DNA from: Tricholomella constricta
Taxonomy: Eukaryota; Basidiomycota; Agaricomycetes; Agaricales; Lyophyllaceae
Reading direction: 5' to 3'
Assembly (NCBI GenBank): GCA_013368375.1
Contig: JAACJP010000004.1
Coordinates: 868,001-932,000, forward strand
Length of the DNA stretch: 64,000 nucleotides
Shown here: positions 45,559-57,069 of the stretch, piece after piece
Layout: each line of letters starts with the position of its first letter
How positions within the stretch are numbered: position 1 is the first letter of the stretch
Position numbers and translations under genes: made by a program
Notes under the pieces: generated by a model
Database searches by the model: none
Told to the model about the DNA's origin: nothing
What the model saw: the letters and a program-made list of their open reading frames with translations, nothing else

Positions 45559-48500
45559 CTAAACTGAGTTCCTCCGCGCACTGCGCCCTTTCTTCCTGCC
45601 TCTATCTGCAGCCTCCTTTCCGTCTATGAAAAGAGATGGCAATCTACCTTCTTCGTCTAGTTTCTTCAGAATTTCCATTGCGGCCAAATAGCCCTTGCGA
45701 TGGATTTCCTCAAATTTGCCGAATTGTAACGTCCCATACTATGCGATGTCGTAAATAAGAGTGGAAGACAAGGTAAAATGACCAACGTACCTCATGTACA
45801 GGCATCTGAATATAGAAACATCCGTTTGCCACCTTCGCATCTTCAAGAGTTTTCACACTCGAAACGCTTGTACAAGGTCAGAGGAATTCAAGGAAGGCCA
45901 GATCAGTTAAATACATACTATGCAAGTCGACTCTGAATCTCAGTAATGGCTGGCACATGTCTCGCGTTTGAGAACGGATTCCACCGATTCAACAGAAGCC
46001 ACCATCCAGATACAGAATCACCGAAATTGCGGGGAGAGTTATCGTCAAGCTTTTGGGACGAATAAATTGAGCTTTGAATGGTACATCAATTACGGAAGAC
46101 TCACAGAGCCGACGTCGCATGCAAAGACTTCGCTCGCTCCCATGGAGAACATGGCCGACACAGGAAGATTGTCGACTGGAAAAAAGGGGCTTAGAACATT
46201 GACCTTATACAAGACTTTTACCACTTACTGTAGCCACCATCAACCAACAGATTTCCATTATCACACAGTGGGGGAAGCAGACCAACCAGTGTCATAGATG
46301 CACCTGTTCCATGACAGTCAAGACCCTATGTAGAAAGACAAAGATGTATTACCCACGGATGAATCTCCATGCATAGCCTGTTTCGTGTATCTCCATGCGT
46401 GACGTGATGATATTTGTGGTGTTGCAAAAGTATGGCAACCACATGTCTTCTATGTGGAGATCATAAAATGCCTATCATCCAAGTGAGAGGGGTTGAATTG
46501 CCAAAATTATGACGTGCTCACCTTGAATATTGCTCTGTTGAATTCATGGCCCTAAAATCAAGCTTGAGAAGCTGTCCACCAAGTACAGACGATGTCTGAA
46601 AAGGTACCGTAGTGTATGCGACGATGGGATAAGTCACGTCAGAGAGAATCCGCCAAATGTTACCCATCCTGCCGCTAAATTGCTTTGCGCGACCGGCGCT
46701 AGATATTAAATCTCCCTCACGGGCATAAAGCCCGCCAATGAGTGCACCAATACTGGTACCTGTCGGGATTCCATGTCAGTCAAACCAAACCTGTGTCGTG
46801 GATGAAACATCGACTATCTCACCTGCGATATGATCTATAGGGATGTCATATTCTTCTAGTGCACGAATAAGGCCCTAAGAAAGTGGTCAGTCTTATTAGC
46901 AGAAAATGTCTGCGAACGAGGTTACCAGGTGTGCAATTCCACGAGCACCACCTCCACCCAAGACAAGACCGATGGACTTTCCACAAATTCTTCTTGCGAG
47001 CCGGGCGAAATCGTTGACGTGGGGTGACCGTTGGGGGCGAAGGTCAGCTGTGGTACCTCGGTATTTTTGAATACCACTCTGCACTTTATCCTTGAGGTTC
47101 TTGAGAGCTGTCACAGCGTCCGGATCCTTTGGAAGCGCAGCCGACTTCGGAATCGGTAGGACAAGACCCTGAGATGCGGTGGAATCAGCGACATGTCCAG
47201 ATACAAGAGCAACCAGACTTTACAGAAAGCTCGACATGAATGTGTCGATGAACCCATGGCCGATTCTATGCAACGGTTGAGAGCAGTGTATCGAAGATAT
47301 GGACTGGACCACTGACCTTTAGCCATTCACGGGTAGAGCCAGGAGCTACTGAGCGATCCGGGTGCAAGAGAATCAGCTCTTTGCGCGCCGTTGTTTTCAT
47401 TGACAACAAAAGTCTTTCGTATTCTCCCAGGCTGGGATCATCTCCCATCCCCACAATCATGACGCAATCTGCTTGTCGAATGCACGTCTGTGTCCAAGAG
47501 CTATTGACAGGCGAGTCCGCAACGTAAAGCACCGTGCGGTACTTCTGTTCTTGGTCGGCAAGCCAACCAGCTGACTGAGAATATTCTTAAGTATAAATTA
47601 CGACACTGAGAGGACTGACAGTTGCTCACTTTCAGCTTCCCCATACGGGTGAATGCATGTCGGCCCAGGTGACTTGAGATAGAAGCTTGATTGAGGAAAG
47701 ATGTCGAAGCACCGATTCCTTCAAGTGCCGCTTGCAACTTGCGGGCAAAGGCATCGATTGGCACGTTTCTGGTGACCGGAAGGATCGCCACAGTCTTCAG
47801 GTTCGTATTGTTGCGTCCAAGGTCTGGGCCCGAGTTCCTTGCCTGTGCAGTTGTGGATGAATCGACCTCGTCCCTTACGCGCGACGCGATCATCCGCAGA
47901 AGCCTAGTAAAAAAGTTAAGGAGGAGGGAAAACTAAAATGAATCGCAGCTTACTGGGCAGTCGTTTGAGGGTTCCTGCTCATTGTCAGAGAGCAACCTAC
48001 AGGGAAGACAGGGAGTTGTTCTTACCGTGCGGAGATGGCATTGAAAAGAGTTTGTGGCATTCGGATAAGTTCAGTGTCACGAATAGCATGGACGGTGTTT
48101 CGTCGAGGGGAGCTTGTGATAACATCCAACTCCCCAACGGTGTCGCCTTGACCATATTCTCCAACAATGGTGACTGCGCCTGATTCCGACTCGGTGATTG
48201 CCCGAAGACGACCATTGATAACGATGTAGAAGCTGTCGCTGACATCCTCTGGCCTCCACAGAACTTGACCTGCATTTACTTGCATCCAGTCCAGGGAGGC
48301 GTCAATATGGAGGACTAAAAACGATTAGACCTTCCGAGGGAAAGAAATGGCGTTTGAGGCTTACCAAGAGGTGAAAGCATTGAAATAAGGCGCTTCGCAA
48401 GAGTCAGCAACACGATCGGCCGTTTTTCAAGTAATCGTTCCAGCGCGGGCGAGGATAAGAAACCAACATAGGTGTCAGTCTTCGCTGTGATATCTACGTA

Positions 48501-51088
48501 TGACGCAGTATTACAAAGTGAAGCTACACAGGGATGAGAGGAACTCATGATTTGCTAGAAACGTGGCTAAGACTCACAGAGGTAACCAGCAATGCCTCCG
48601 GGCTTTACGGTAAACAAAAGCTTTTGTTGGAGCTTGTCGCCTTTTGTCGGAGGATCAGCCTGCCCTGACTTGGTATTGCCCAGATTCCGGGCGTATGGAG
48701 CTTCACTGGGTAGGAGGATATCAAGAAACCCTTCAATCACATAAAAAAGGCCTGTGAAGGTTTTGAGTCCAGCCCTCGTCGTGGTAAAAAAAACTTCTAG
48801 TCACCAGCATTGAGTTCTCCTGCCTTCGCCAAAGTTGATCCTGCAGCAAAGAACAAAATTTCGACCTCATTATCCAATCCACTCATATAATCTCCTGAAG
48901 AAGTGACAGAGCTGGCTGTCAGGCTCGAACCGTCGTCATTGAGGTCCAACAGCGAGAGCGACCCAAATGGTGAACTCGTAAATGCATCGGGGGAAGAAAA
49001 ACGGGGAGGGTCAGTGGGGGGAATCGCTGGAGATGCTTCAACGGAGTCGCTTCCGCTCAGGGGAGGTTGCAATAGACCGATCGATTTCGCAATGCAGGAC
49101 ATGACCGCCTCTCTGAGGTCGAAATCCTCCAAAGACGAGCTGAGGGGCCTCCCAGCTTCATGCTCTTGGAAATTTCGGGTCACTCGTGGGGTGTTCAGGA
49201 TACTATATGATCGGGTAGAGGGTCGATAACTGTCGCTGGCAAGCGTTGATGGAATAAGAAGATCTCCAGCTTGAACCGTGTCTCGTGAGCCTCTGGTGAA
49301 GGGAGAAGACTGGTTTCTTTTGAGCGGCGGGAGTGAAACATTTGGGAGTTCCGTTTTGGATGAGGCTCCCGAAGCCTTGGATACAGCGTCTGAAAAGTCT
49401 TGGGATTTCAGCTTCGGTGACGTTGGTACCGAGGAGTTTGTGAAACTAAAGTAGTCATTTTCAGTGTCAGAGGACCTTCCGTCAAACCGTTGCCGTAGAT
49501 ACTGGACACCTCCAGATTCGTAGAACGAGGCTGGAAGAGGATGGCAGGCAATGTCATTGATGGCCTTTTCAGTCCGAAGCACCTCGCTGGTCAAACCGAG
49601 GTACTTATGAGCTGCATTGAAGGTGACACGAGAAAACCGGGTGAGAATTACTACAAAAGGCAAAACATTAGCGAACAAGCGGACCAAGGGATGTTCATGG
49701 CAAACCTTGTACGATATGCCCAGTTGCTTTTGGGAAGTTCTTTGTCAATCTCCGGAACGCTTCAGCTGGAATTACCGCCAATGTACTATCCTCGGTAGCT
49801 CGGGCAACGACACCGCCGCGATGCACCGTACTCGGCCGGACATTGTGATGAGAAGAGAACGAGGGCATGCGACTTGTAGCATGGCTAGTATGTGAACCAT
49901 CATGAGATGTGGGGGAGAGTGATCCCACTCTAGTTGGCGACAACATCCCGCTAGCATGAACTGTTGAAGCTGTGGATGAAACTGACGATTTTCGTGCATG
50001 ACTTCTGCGCCTGTGCTCGAGATCAAACTGAGAGACGTCAGAATTTGCTCGATGACGAAGGGGACCAGGAGCGTCTGTATCGTTCTCCGTGAAATCGGCA
50101 ATATCAGGATGATCATCCTGCCAGCTCATCTTGACATCCTCAGTAAAAAGACTGAGGATCGTAAACAAACTCGACAAGGTGCCTCCGCTTCCGACCTCGT
50201 TGAGCAGCTGGTAACCGTTCATGTCCTCGTGATCCCACAAACGTTGCTGTTCCGCGTTTTGGCCTGTCTGAGCAAAGACCTGCACCATGCCATCGACAAC
50301 GCAATAGAAACTCTTGTCCTGATCCAGAGACATGCTATCTCCTGCGATGAGCCGTCTAGTTTGTAGGTGCCTAGCGAGTTCATGGAAAACCTGGGAAAAG
50401 CTTAATCCCCAAGACCCCGAGGCAACATTTAAGATAACACATACCGGTTTTTCCAACTTTTGGAAAGGACGTTAGACGTTGGTCACTAAACAATAGCTAT
50501 AAAACTTACGAAGCCAAAGACGCGAACAGCTTGGAGGAAATCGTCGAGATAGTTATGGAATGTGGGTGGCGGATCTAAACAAGTTATTACACGGGTCAGA
50601 GAACTTCTAGAGTTGTATCAGTGAGTCTTTACCTGTGTTAACATCAGGATGGAGCTCATTGACATCCGGCTTGACCAACGGAGGTTCCTTTAGCTGTGTG
50701 TAATCGTTGAGGTACCGGAACCGTATCCAGTAGTTGAGTGCGATGGCCGACAGAACAAACAGAACAGCAAAGTTCCAAAAGTTCAGCTGGGGTGTTGAGA
50801 TGATTAGCGGTCATGCTTGGACGTAATAGAGATCAATTACGTACTGTCAAGGTCATCGAGTAGGAAAGGATGGCATAGATGTACCGAGGAAAAGATATAG
50901 TGACAAAAGCGACCAGCACCCTCGTACATGACAGCACCCAGACTAGTGCAATATGCAGCATGTCTTCAGTTCAGCTTTTCCGCCAACGTAAGGATGATGG
51001 TTGAGTACGCACGTATGACCCAAAAAGAGGCAGATACCAGACCCACAAGGGGGTGTCTATCGCCAGATTCCAGCACCTCTGCGTCCAT
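45559..51088 (-). CDS. NTE1: Lysophospholipase NTE1 (patatin-like phospholipase with cNMP-binding domains)
   Basis: A large minus-strand gene of about 1,500 residues, from ATG 51088 to TAG 45559..45561. First exons are 51013..51088, 50845..50963 and 50633..50786. The N-terminus is hydrophobic with two membrane segments ([20 protein letters not shown] and [20 protein letters not shown]), followed by [17 protein letters not shown]. Three cyclic-nucleotide-binding-like domains follow, one with [15 protein letters not shown] and [11 protein letters not shown]. The catalytic patatin domain has the oxyanion loop [13 protein letters not shown], the nucleophile serine in GTSIGAL and the aspartate in LLVDGGY. 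NTE1 deacylates phosphatidylcholine and lysophosphatidylcholine at the ER, and in yeast responds to choline supply and heat. A long Ser-rich linker lies between the first two binding domains. The C-terminal tail is basic. Confidence 0.95.
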
Positions 51089-51456
51089 GGGGGCTCCTCA
51101 GCGTATACGTTAGTGTAGAGGAATGTGGCTGCAGATGTGGAAGATAAGGGTGCAGTGCGCCGTGCAGGGTTTAAGGAACAACTTCCTGGCCATAAGGAAT
51201 TTTACAAGTAATTTGCAATTATGCCGCCTCGGCGGACGTCATTAATGCAGGTTTTACCAGTCACAGTTGATCCGATCTTATCAGCACTTTGCAGCACCTT
51301 GGTTCTTTCTACAATGTTAAGTCTACATTTGCAAGGTTCCAGAATCCAGATACATTTTCAAAGACTATATATAGTTTTACCATACAGCCGACTTCTAGAT
51401 GTACATAGATCAGCTGGGGTCGCCACGGGCAGCTACTTGAGCACAGACGCACAAAT
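51089..51456. other. Intergenic spacer
   Basis: 368 bp between the NTE1 start and the isocitrate lyase stop; NTE1 promoter. No gene. Confidence 0.5.
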
Positions 51457-53827
51457 CTAGAAGGTGTGTTCGGTAGAATCCTTTCCGATGGCAGATGTGG
51501 AAGACGATCCGGATGAGACAGTCGATAAGATCCTGTCGATATAGTTGGCACCGCTCCTAAGGGCACGAGCAGGTCAGAAGCCACGCATTTCAGATGGGAC
51601 AGAAAGACGAACCATTTCTGGTGGGTCAACACATCGCAGCCGATTTCCTTTTCCTTCCGCTGTATGAGTTCCACGTAAGCTAGCATGCCATCTTGCTTGT
51701 ATCGGGCAGCAAGTTCAGCTAGGAATGTGGAAAGTAAGCATGCGTTCCAGAGGTAAATAGGAAGGTGCAAACCAGTGACCACAGCATTGCTATGAAGTCC
51801 AGCCAATGAGATGAGCTGAAGGACGAAGCTGACAACATCACTTCAGTAAAGGAAGGTAAGGGATTGCATGAATTTACCCTTCTTTTGCCAGTTCCCACAC
51901 AAAGTTCTTCAAGTCGGTGTCTACGATGATCAGTTCAATAACAGTCCATCATGATTAGATATAAAACTACCGGAGAATCCATGTTGCGACCAGTTGAAGC
52001 TCGGGCTTAAATTATATACAAACCATCTGACGACAGTCAAATTAGATGCTAATAGAGCGAAGAGTGAATGACGAGATGAGCTTACTTCCCAGGGTACTTC
52101 TCTCTAATCTTCCTTGCAAAGTACCTGGCTTGATCAAGATCCGGTGCCTTGGTCTCCAGCCACAATAGGTCTGCATACGGCGCATATGCCATTGTGCGTT
52201 TTATTGCAGCCTAAATTCTCTGGGTTAGACGTATCGATTGCGTGACGGCTGGAAGAGATACTGACCTCGATGCCGCCAGTGTAGTGATAGTATCCCTCCC
52301 GCGTCCGTGGAACTGACACCAAGGTTCCAACTAGGTCAAAATAAGTAAAAGAAAGAACGGCTTACGATCACAGTCCCAGAAAACAGGTTCACCCAAGATG
52401 TCGGCTGCGATTGCACGGGCCTGGTTGTTCGATTTTCCAGCAACAGCAGTTAAATAGGATTTGTAAGCTTCTTCTTTGTTTCCGATGCTCGATTTCTCAA
52501 CGGCCTTCTGAACGGCTGGCCATCACGTATGAGCGAGGGTTTCGCAGACCAACGTGAACTCCAACCTTGATCAAACGTCATCATCTCATGGCTAGCAGTC
52601 CAGTCCTTTTCAAGTTGATCGACCTCGGCACCCGTTGCACCCCGTGCTTCAGCGTCTGACAAAATTTGGGCGAGGGAGTCGGTGCCTCTCTTCGTGGTAC
52701 CCAAAATATGCTCGTGGTCGGCAACATCGACGTTCGAGGAAATGAGCTTCCCAGACTCGGAGTCCGTACGAGCAATCAGGTGCATGGTCGACTTGAGAAT
52801 GTCCGTTTGGAATCGTGCAGAAATAAGCCGTGAAATGTGGGTGGAAGTTGGAACAAGGACTTTGCCTGCCAAATGACCACACTAATTTTCTAAGTGGTCA
52901 GACTCTTCATAACTTGATTATAGTATTGCAAAGACCAACCTTTTTACCGCCGTGCAACTGATCCTCGAGATGGATAGCAGACGCTCCCTGTGATCAGGCT
53001 AACTTCAGTTCGTCGAGTTCACTTCGCAAACGAAAAGTATGAATTTACAGATTCTGCGAAGAGTTTAACGAGTTTCATGACAGCCGAGAGGCCTCCATGT
53101 CTGGTACGAAGTTATTCAAGGGTTGATGTGGCGAGGCGAGGACATGGAGTATTCACCCTGTATCAGCATCCGCAATGATAGGTCGAAGATAATCAACGTA
53201 TTCCATCTTCGCCCGCTGTTCCGGAGAGGCAGCCAGACGCTCATCATAATGTTTCTTGTCGTGTAGCTGTTGCGCGCGGAATATCCGGTGCACCTGATTT
53301 GGTACAGTGGTGTATGGGTAATCACTACAGCGCATAAGTTAGCGTGGCTTTTTCGCTAAAGATTTCGGGACATACCCAAGATCCGGTCCAACTTCGTTGT
53401 TGCCTGTGGTCAGAACACTCGACGCGGCCCAACCCGAGACGTAGACCACCTCTTGATGACGCGCCATCTGAGTCATCTGCACTGGGTCAATGGCTCCCAT
53501 CGTGTGCACAGGCTTCCCTTCCTTGGCCGCTTTGGAGAAAATAGCATGAAGCTTGTCCGAGAGCAATGTAGACGGAAGAGGGAGAACAGGCATTGACCCT
53601 TGCTTCGAAGCAACAGCTGAGGCAGAATAAGTTCGCTTTATGGACTCAAACCTTGGCTGGCGAAAGAAATCCTCCATTTCCGCTGTGCGTTGCTCGAAGA
53701 GAGCAGCCTCCTCAACGACTGAAGGCGGCTGAAGCGGAAGGGTGGGTGGAGTCGACGCGGCGGAAGACATGGTTCGAAGAGTTTGACGAAGGCCAGAAGC
53801 CCTGAAGCCTGGTCGAACGGAGAGCAT
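51457..53827 (-). CDS. ICL1: Isocitrate lyase (glyoxylate cycle)
   Basis: Multi-exon minus-strand gene from ATG 53827 to TAG 51457..51459. It contains the family blocks [80 protein letters not shown] and the catalytic [14 protein letters not shown], formed across an intron. Further on come [15 protein letters not shown] and [14 protein letters not shown]. Isocitrate lyase splits isocitrate to succinate and glyoxylate and lets fungi grow on acetate, fatty acids or lignocellulose products. The C-terminus ends in HTF, not a clear peroxisomal tripeptide. The first ~20 residues ([20 protein letters not shown]) look like a mitochondrial presequence, so a mitochondrial 2-methylisocitrate lyase is an alternative; an internal ATG (MSSAAS) could start a cytosolic form. 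Isocitrate lyase fits the motifs better. Confidence 0.9.
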
Positions 53828-54197
53828 GAGAGCTATTCGTCCTCGGGCAAAGATCTTAGAGCTCAGTATTCAGCAGATGGCAGTCGGGTTCAGGAATTTA
53901 GACCCGGACCGCCGGCGTCAATTTCATTGACCGGCACGCCAAACATCAGATAAACAACGCGTCGAGGAACGCGCTGAGTCAATTTCATCTCTCACTCCAA
54001 GTTCACGCTCGAATACAAGCTGCTGTATCTGTCGTCGCTGTCCTAATAAATGTATAGTTTAGTACCTCTAGACCCCATGCATCCGATACGGCTGCTATGC
54101 TCCGGTAAGTTCTTACCACATCCGGTATTGGGCGGAGCCGAGAATGGCTGGGCAAGCAGGGTAAGACCTTGCAGCTAACCCATCACGAACCACCACC
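53828..54197. promoter_or_regulatory. Divergent promoter of isocitrate lyase and the glyoxalase-fold gene, with inverted and direct repeats
   Basis: 370 bp between divergent starts. At 53912..53934 there is an imperfect palindrome (arms ccggcgtcaat and attgaccgg), and gtcaatttcat occurs twice, at about 53918 and 53979. These could be binding sites for a carbon-source regulator of isocitrate lyase, but no known consensus is matched. Confidence 0.4.
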
Positions 54198-54806
54198 ATG
54201 ACAATCTCGCACGTTGGAATAACTGTCTCAGATGTCCAGGAGATGACGGCGTTCTATCTTGCTGTCCTCAAACCTCTTGGGTGGGTTGTCGCATCATGAA
54301 CTCGGTGCGATACTTTGCCATATGACTCACGCATCCCTTGGGGCACTACAGCTATGACAAGCGGATGGAGCCCGCGAAAGATGTAATTGGTTTGGGGCCC
54401 AAGTTCTGTGGGCCTCCGTTTTGGATTGCTCCAGGTTTAGACGCGTCGAAGGAAGCAAAAGGAGAGAAACTCCACGTTGCGTTCCATGCGTCCAACCGTC
54501 AGCAAGTCCGAGACTTTCATGCCGCCGCCTTGTATGTCTTTTCCATGTGTTTCAATCCATTTCTTTATGAACCTTGTGTACAGAAAAGCGGGTGCTACTT
54601 GCAACGGGCCTCCAGGCGTTCGGAAGCAATATTTTCCGACGTATTATGCTGCCTTTGTCCTCGACCCCGAGGGTCGTAACATTGAGGCCCATTGTATGAG
54701 CCCTGCATTCATCTCGGAGCCAGTCCAAAGAAACATACTGTTAGCAGCTGTTGGTGCTATCGTTGCCGGAATCGCGTTCTGGGCGCACACCAATAATATC
54801 TTCTGA
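54198..54806 (+). CDS. Glyoxalase/VOC-fold protein with C-terminal membrane anchor
   Basis: Three exons, 54198..54280, 54352..54531 and 54584..54806, give 161 residues. The start MTISHVGITVSDVQEMTAFY is the classic first beta-alpha unit of the vicinal-oxygen-chelate (glyoxalase/bleomycin-resistance) fold; LHVAFHASNRQQVRDFHAAA and YYAAFVLDPEGRNIEAHCM give the second half, with the metal-binding His and Glu positions (H at residue 5, E of NIEAH) kept. Such fungal proteins are common but their substrate is unknown. Unusually, the chain continues after the fold into a hydrophobic helix (NILLAAVGAIVAGIAFWAH) and ends six residues later, which would make it tail-anchored. It is divergent from isocitrate lyase over 370 bp. 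Confidence 0.85.
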
Positions 54807-55622
54807 GTGAATTGATTTCCTTTTTTTTTTCTTTTCATCTCACTATTCCAATATCAATTCTACCTAAAACTCTTACACTGACAAAAGCCCTGAAATGCCG
54901 ACACAGGTGGACTTTATTGTGACATCTTACACAGTCCGCTATCATACTTTATTATCATTCCATTGTTTTTCCAGACAGTGGAACTAATAAATGTTGCTAA
55001 ATTTCCTGAAGTTCCTCCCCATGTTCAGTTCCATCACTCCTCAATAAGTGTATCAATGGTCAGCATGGAGCGTGTTGAAGATTCCGCCGTAGCACTTGGA
55101 GTGGTTAGGCAAGAGTATACTATAAATTTCACGATCGATATCATGGATTAAAAGTCAGTTTCACTACTTATGTAGAGTGGTGGACAAGGCGGTTGAGCAG
55201 AGACAGAGGCGGTCGCGTCGCTGACTTCGAAATCCATCGAATCATCATATGAGTCAAGCTCAAGTCCGACCGTGACAGCATTGAAACGAGTCAACAGATT
55301 CGTTCACAGAAAGTTTCCATGTATGAGTGCTCTTCACCTTCTCTCATTAGACTTTGAAAGAAACGTCTGACACAAGCTTCTTCCAACGGATGCCCGCTCC
55401 ATCCAAGCTCCATCGCTGTGCCAGGTTTCATCGATCATCGCTCTTCGGACTCGGGTAAATATTCCTCGTATTCTCGCAATAATCCCGTTTCCTGGGTTCC
55501 TCCTCATACCCAATGCTACACAAGCTATCTGTTATCACTGTAAGGATGTAGAGTTCGCGGAGTCTCTGGTTCTCGCTGCTGGTATTTGTTTGGGAGGAGC
55601 CTTATTAAGGTCTAGATCGGGT

Positions 55623-55721
55623 GTACGGTGCGCCAGGAGTGCCAGCCAGGATCTGAAGTCGAGCGTTCGAATCCAAACCATGCTCAGTAAGAAGAACCCC
55701 CGTGTCGGAGTTTCAATGTCC
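55623..55721 (+). repeat. Left arm of inverted repeat
   Basis: Begins gtacggtgcgccaggagtgc and ends tttcaatgtcc. Its reverse complement is found at 56605..56626 plus 56696..56772, about 0.9 kb away. Identity in the 77-bp core is essentially complete by eye. Confidence 0.9.
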
Positions 55722-56604
55722 CACGTAAAATTAAATAGCCCCGTTTTGAGTCTTCGCACTGGTTTTGACAGTGAAGGAGAGTGTTGCATAGTGTGCTGAG
55801 ATCTTCAAGACCAATACATGGTGTGTGTGTGACCTATTGCCCTATCTAAGGAAGAAAAAAAACTTAGTTTGCCTCTGGAGGATTGACGTCTTACCCGCCG
55901 TACCGTGCCTTGTAAGTTGACCTGCTCGCTGATGCCATAAGTGGAAAAAAAATCGATTTGCCATGTCAACTTCTGCATTGAACGAGCTTGTAATGTAGTC
56001 AGGAATTAAAACTAATTTTTTCCAATCTCACAAGATTTTCGACTCCATATTCATTCCGGACATGATACAAAATACGTTGGACCTTCAATTACTTTGCATC
56101 TCATCTCTCCTCTCGCTCCATGTTTTTCCTGTCACTTAGTCTTTGTTGTTCTTTTGTCTTTCTTTTCTTTTCTTCTTCTTTCCTTGCTTTACCTCATTTT
56201 ATCTCGACGAGTATCACTACCCGATCAGGAGTTGTTGATGCTGATGTAATTAGTTGGAGATTAAAACTTCCATGAGACAGTCTGTTCCTGCTTATCTAAA
56301 TTACAGAAGCTAAGCTAGTATTGTAGGAGTCTTCAAGGACAAAATGAACCAGTACATGGGTCCCCAAAGAGGAGAGGTGAAGTTGCAAAGGTATGGGCTG
56401 ATAAAATTTAGTCCCACATCCATACGAGATAGGATGTTACATCATCAGGTAGCGATACTTCATCCAAAGGAAGTGTGGGAAAAGAGAAATGTCAACAAGA
56501 AATCAATATTCAGTATTAAAATGCGAAAGCGGTAGTCGAGACTCAAGGTAGAATGCGAATTGTTAAAGGGCAGCGATACAAAAGTGACTACTCGATCTCG
56601 CGGA

Positions 56605-56772
56605 GGACATTGAAACTCCGACACGGGATGGATGGATGGATGGATGGATGGATTACCCGCAGCGGTCCCGAAAAAGAACAAGCGGGGGCCGTACTGGGTT
56701 CTTCTTACTGAGCATGGTTTGGATTCGAACGCTCGACTTCAGATCCTGGCTGGCACTCCTGGCGCACCGTAC
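56605..56772 (-). repeat. Right arm of inverted repeat, interrupted by an insertion
   Basis: Matches the left arm inverted, but a 69-bp segment (56627..56695) with the ATGG microsatellite and a GC-rich piece splits it after 22 bp. Either the right arm gained this segment or the left arm lost it. Confidence 0.88.
56625..56654 (+). repeat. (ATGG)n tetranucleotide microsatellite
   Basis: About seven uninterrupted ATGG units. Confidence 0.95.
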
Positions 56773-57069
56773 GGGTGGCCTTCCTTTTTCTCGACGTGCG
56801 CGGTCTTCGAAGTCAAGTGCGTTGAAATTTCTAATGCCACGACGTGCGAAGTAATGGATTCTTGCTCGACAATGACTAATGGATTCTTGCCCGACAATGA
56901 CTCCTCCTCCACACCGTCTGGCCTGAGCCGCTCATACTACAACCTCACGTCACGTCAATCCCAACAACGCCACTTGCGCCCGTAACTATTTCTTGTTTCA
57001 GAGATTTGACCCACTGGGCGCGCTACTTATACCAGCCGCCTCCACAGATCCATATTCTGCTCTGATATT

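Larger units (their letters stand above)
54807..57069. other. Gene-poor 2.3-kb region with repeats
   Basis: No convincing gene. It includes a split inverted repeat (55623..55721 against 56605..56772), a polypyrimidine stretch near 56098-56200 and an ATGG microsatellite at 56627-56653. Frames in the repeat arms (VWIRTLDFRSWLALLAHRT in both) are by-products of the repeat. Confidence 0.6.

Noticed and set aside
55640..55690. tRNA-like T-loop gcgttcgaatcc in the inverted repeat
   Set aside because: The bases around the loop do not form a five-pair T stem, no A box lies at the right distance, and no acceptor stem can be drawn.
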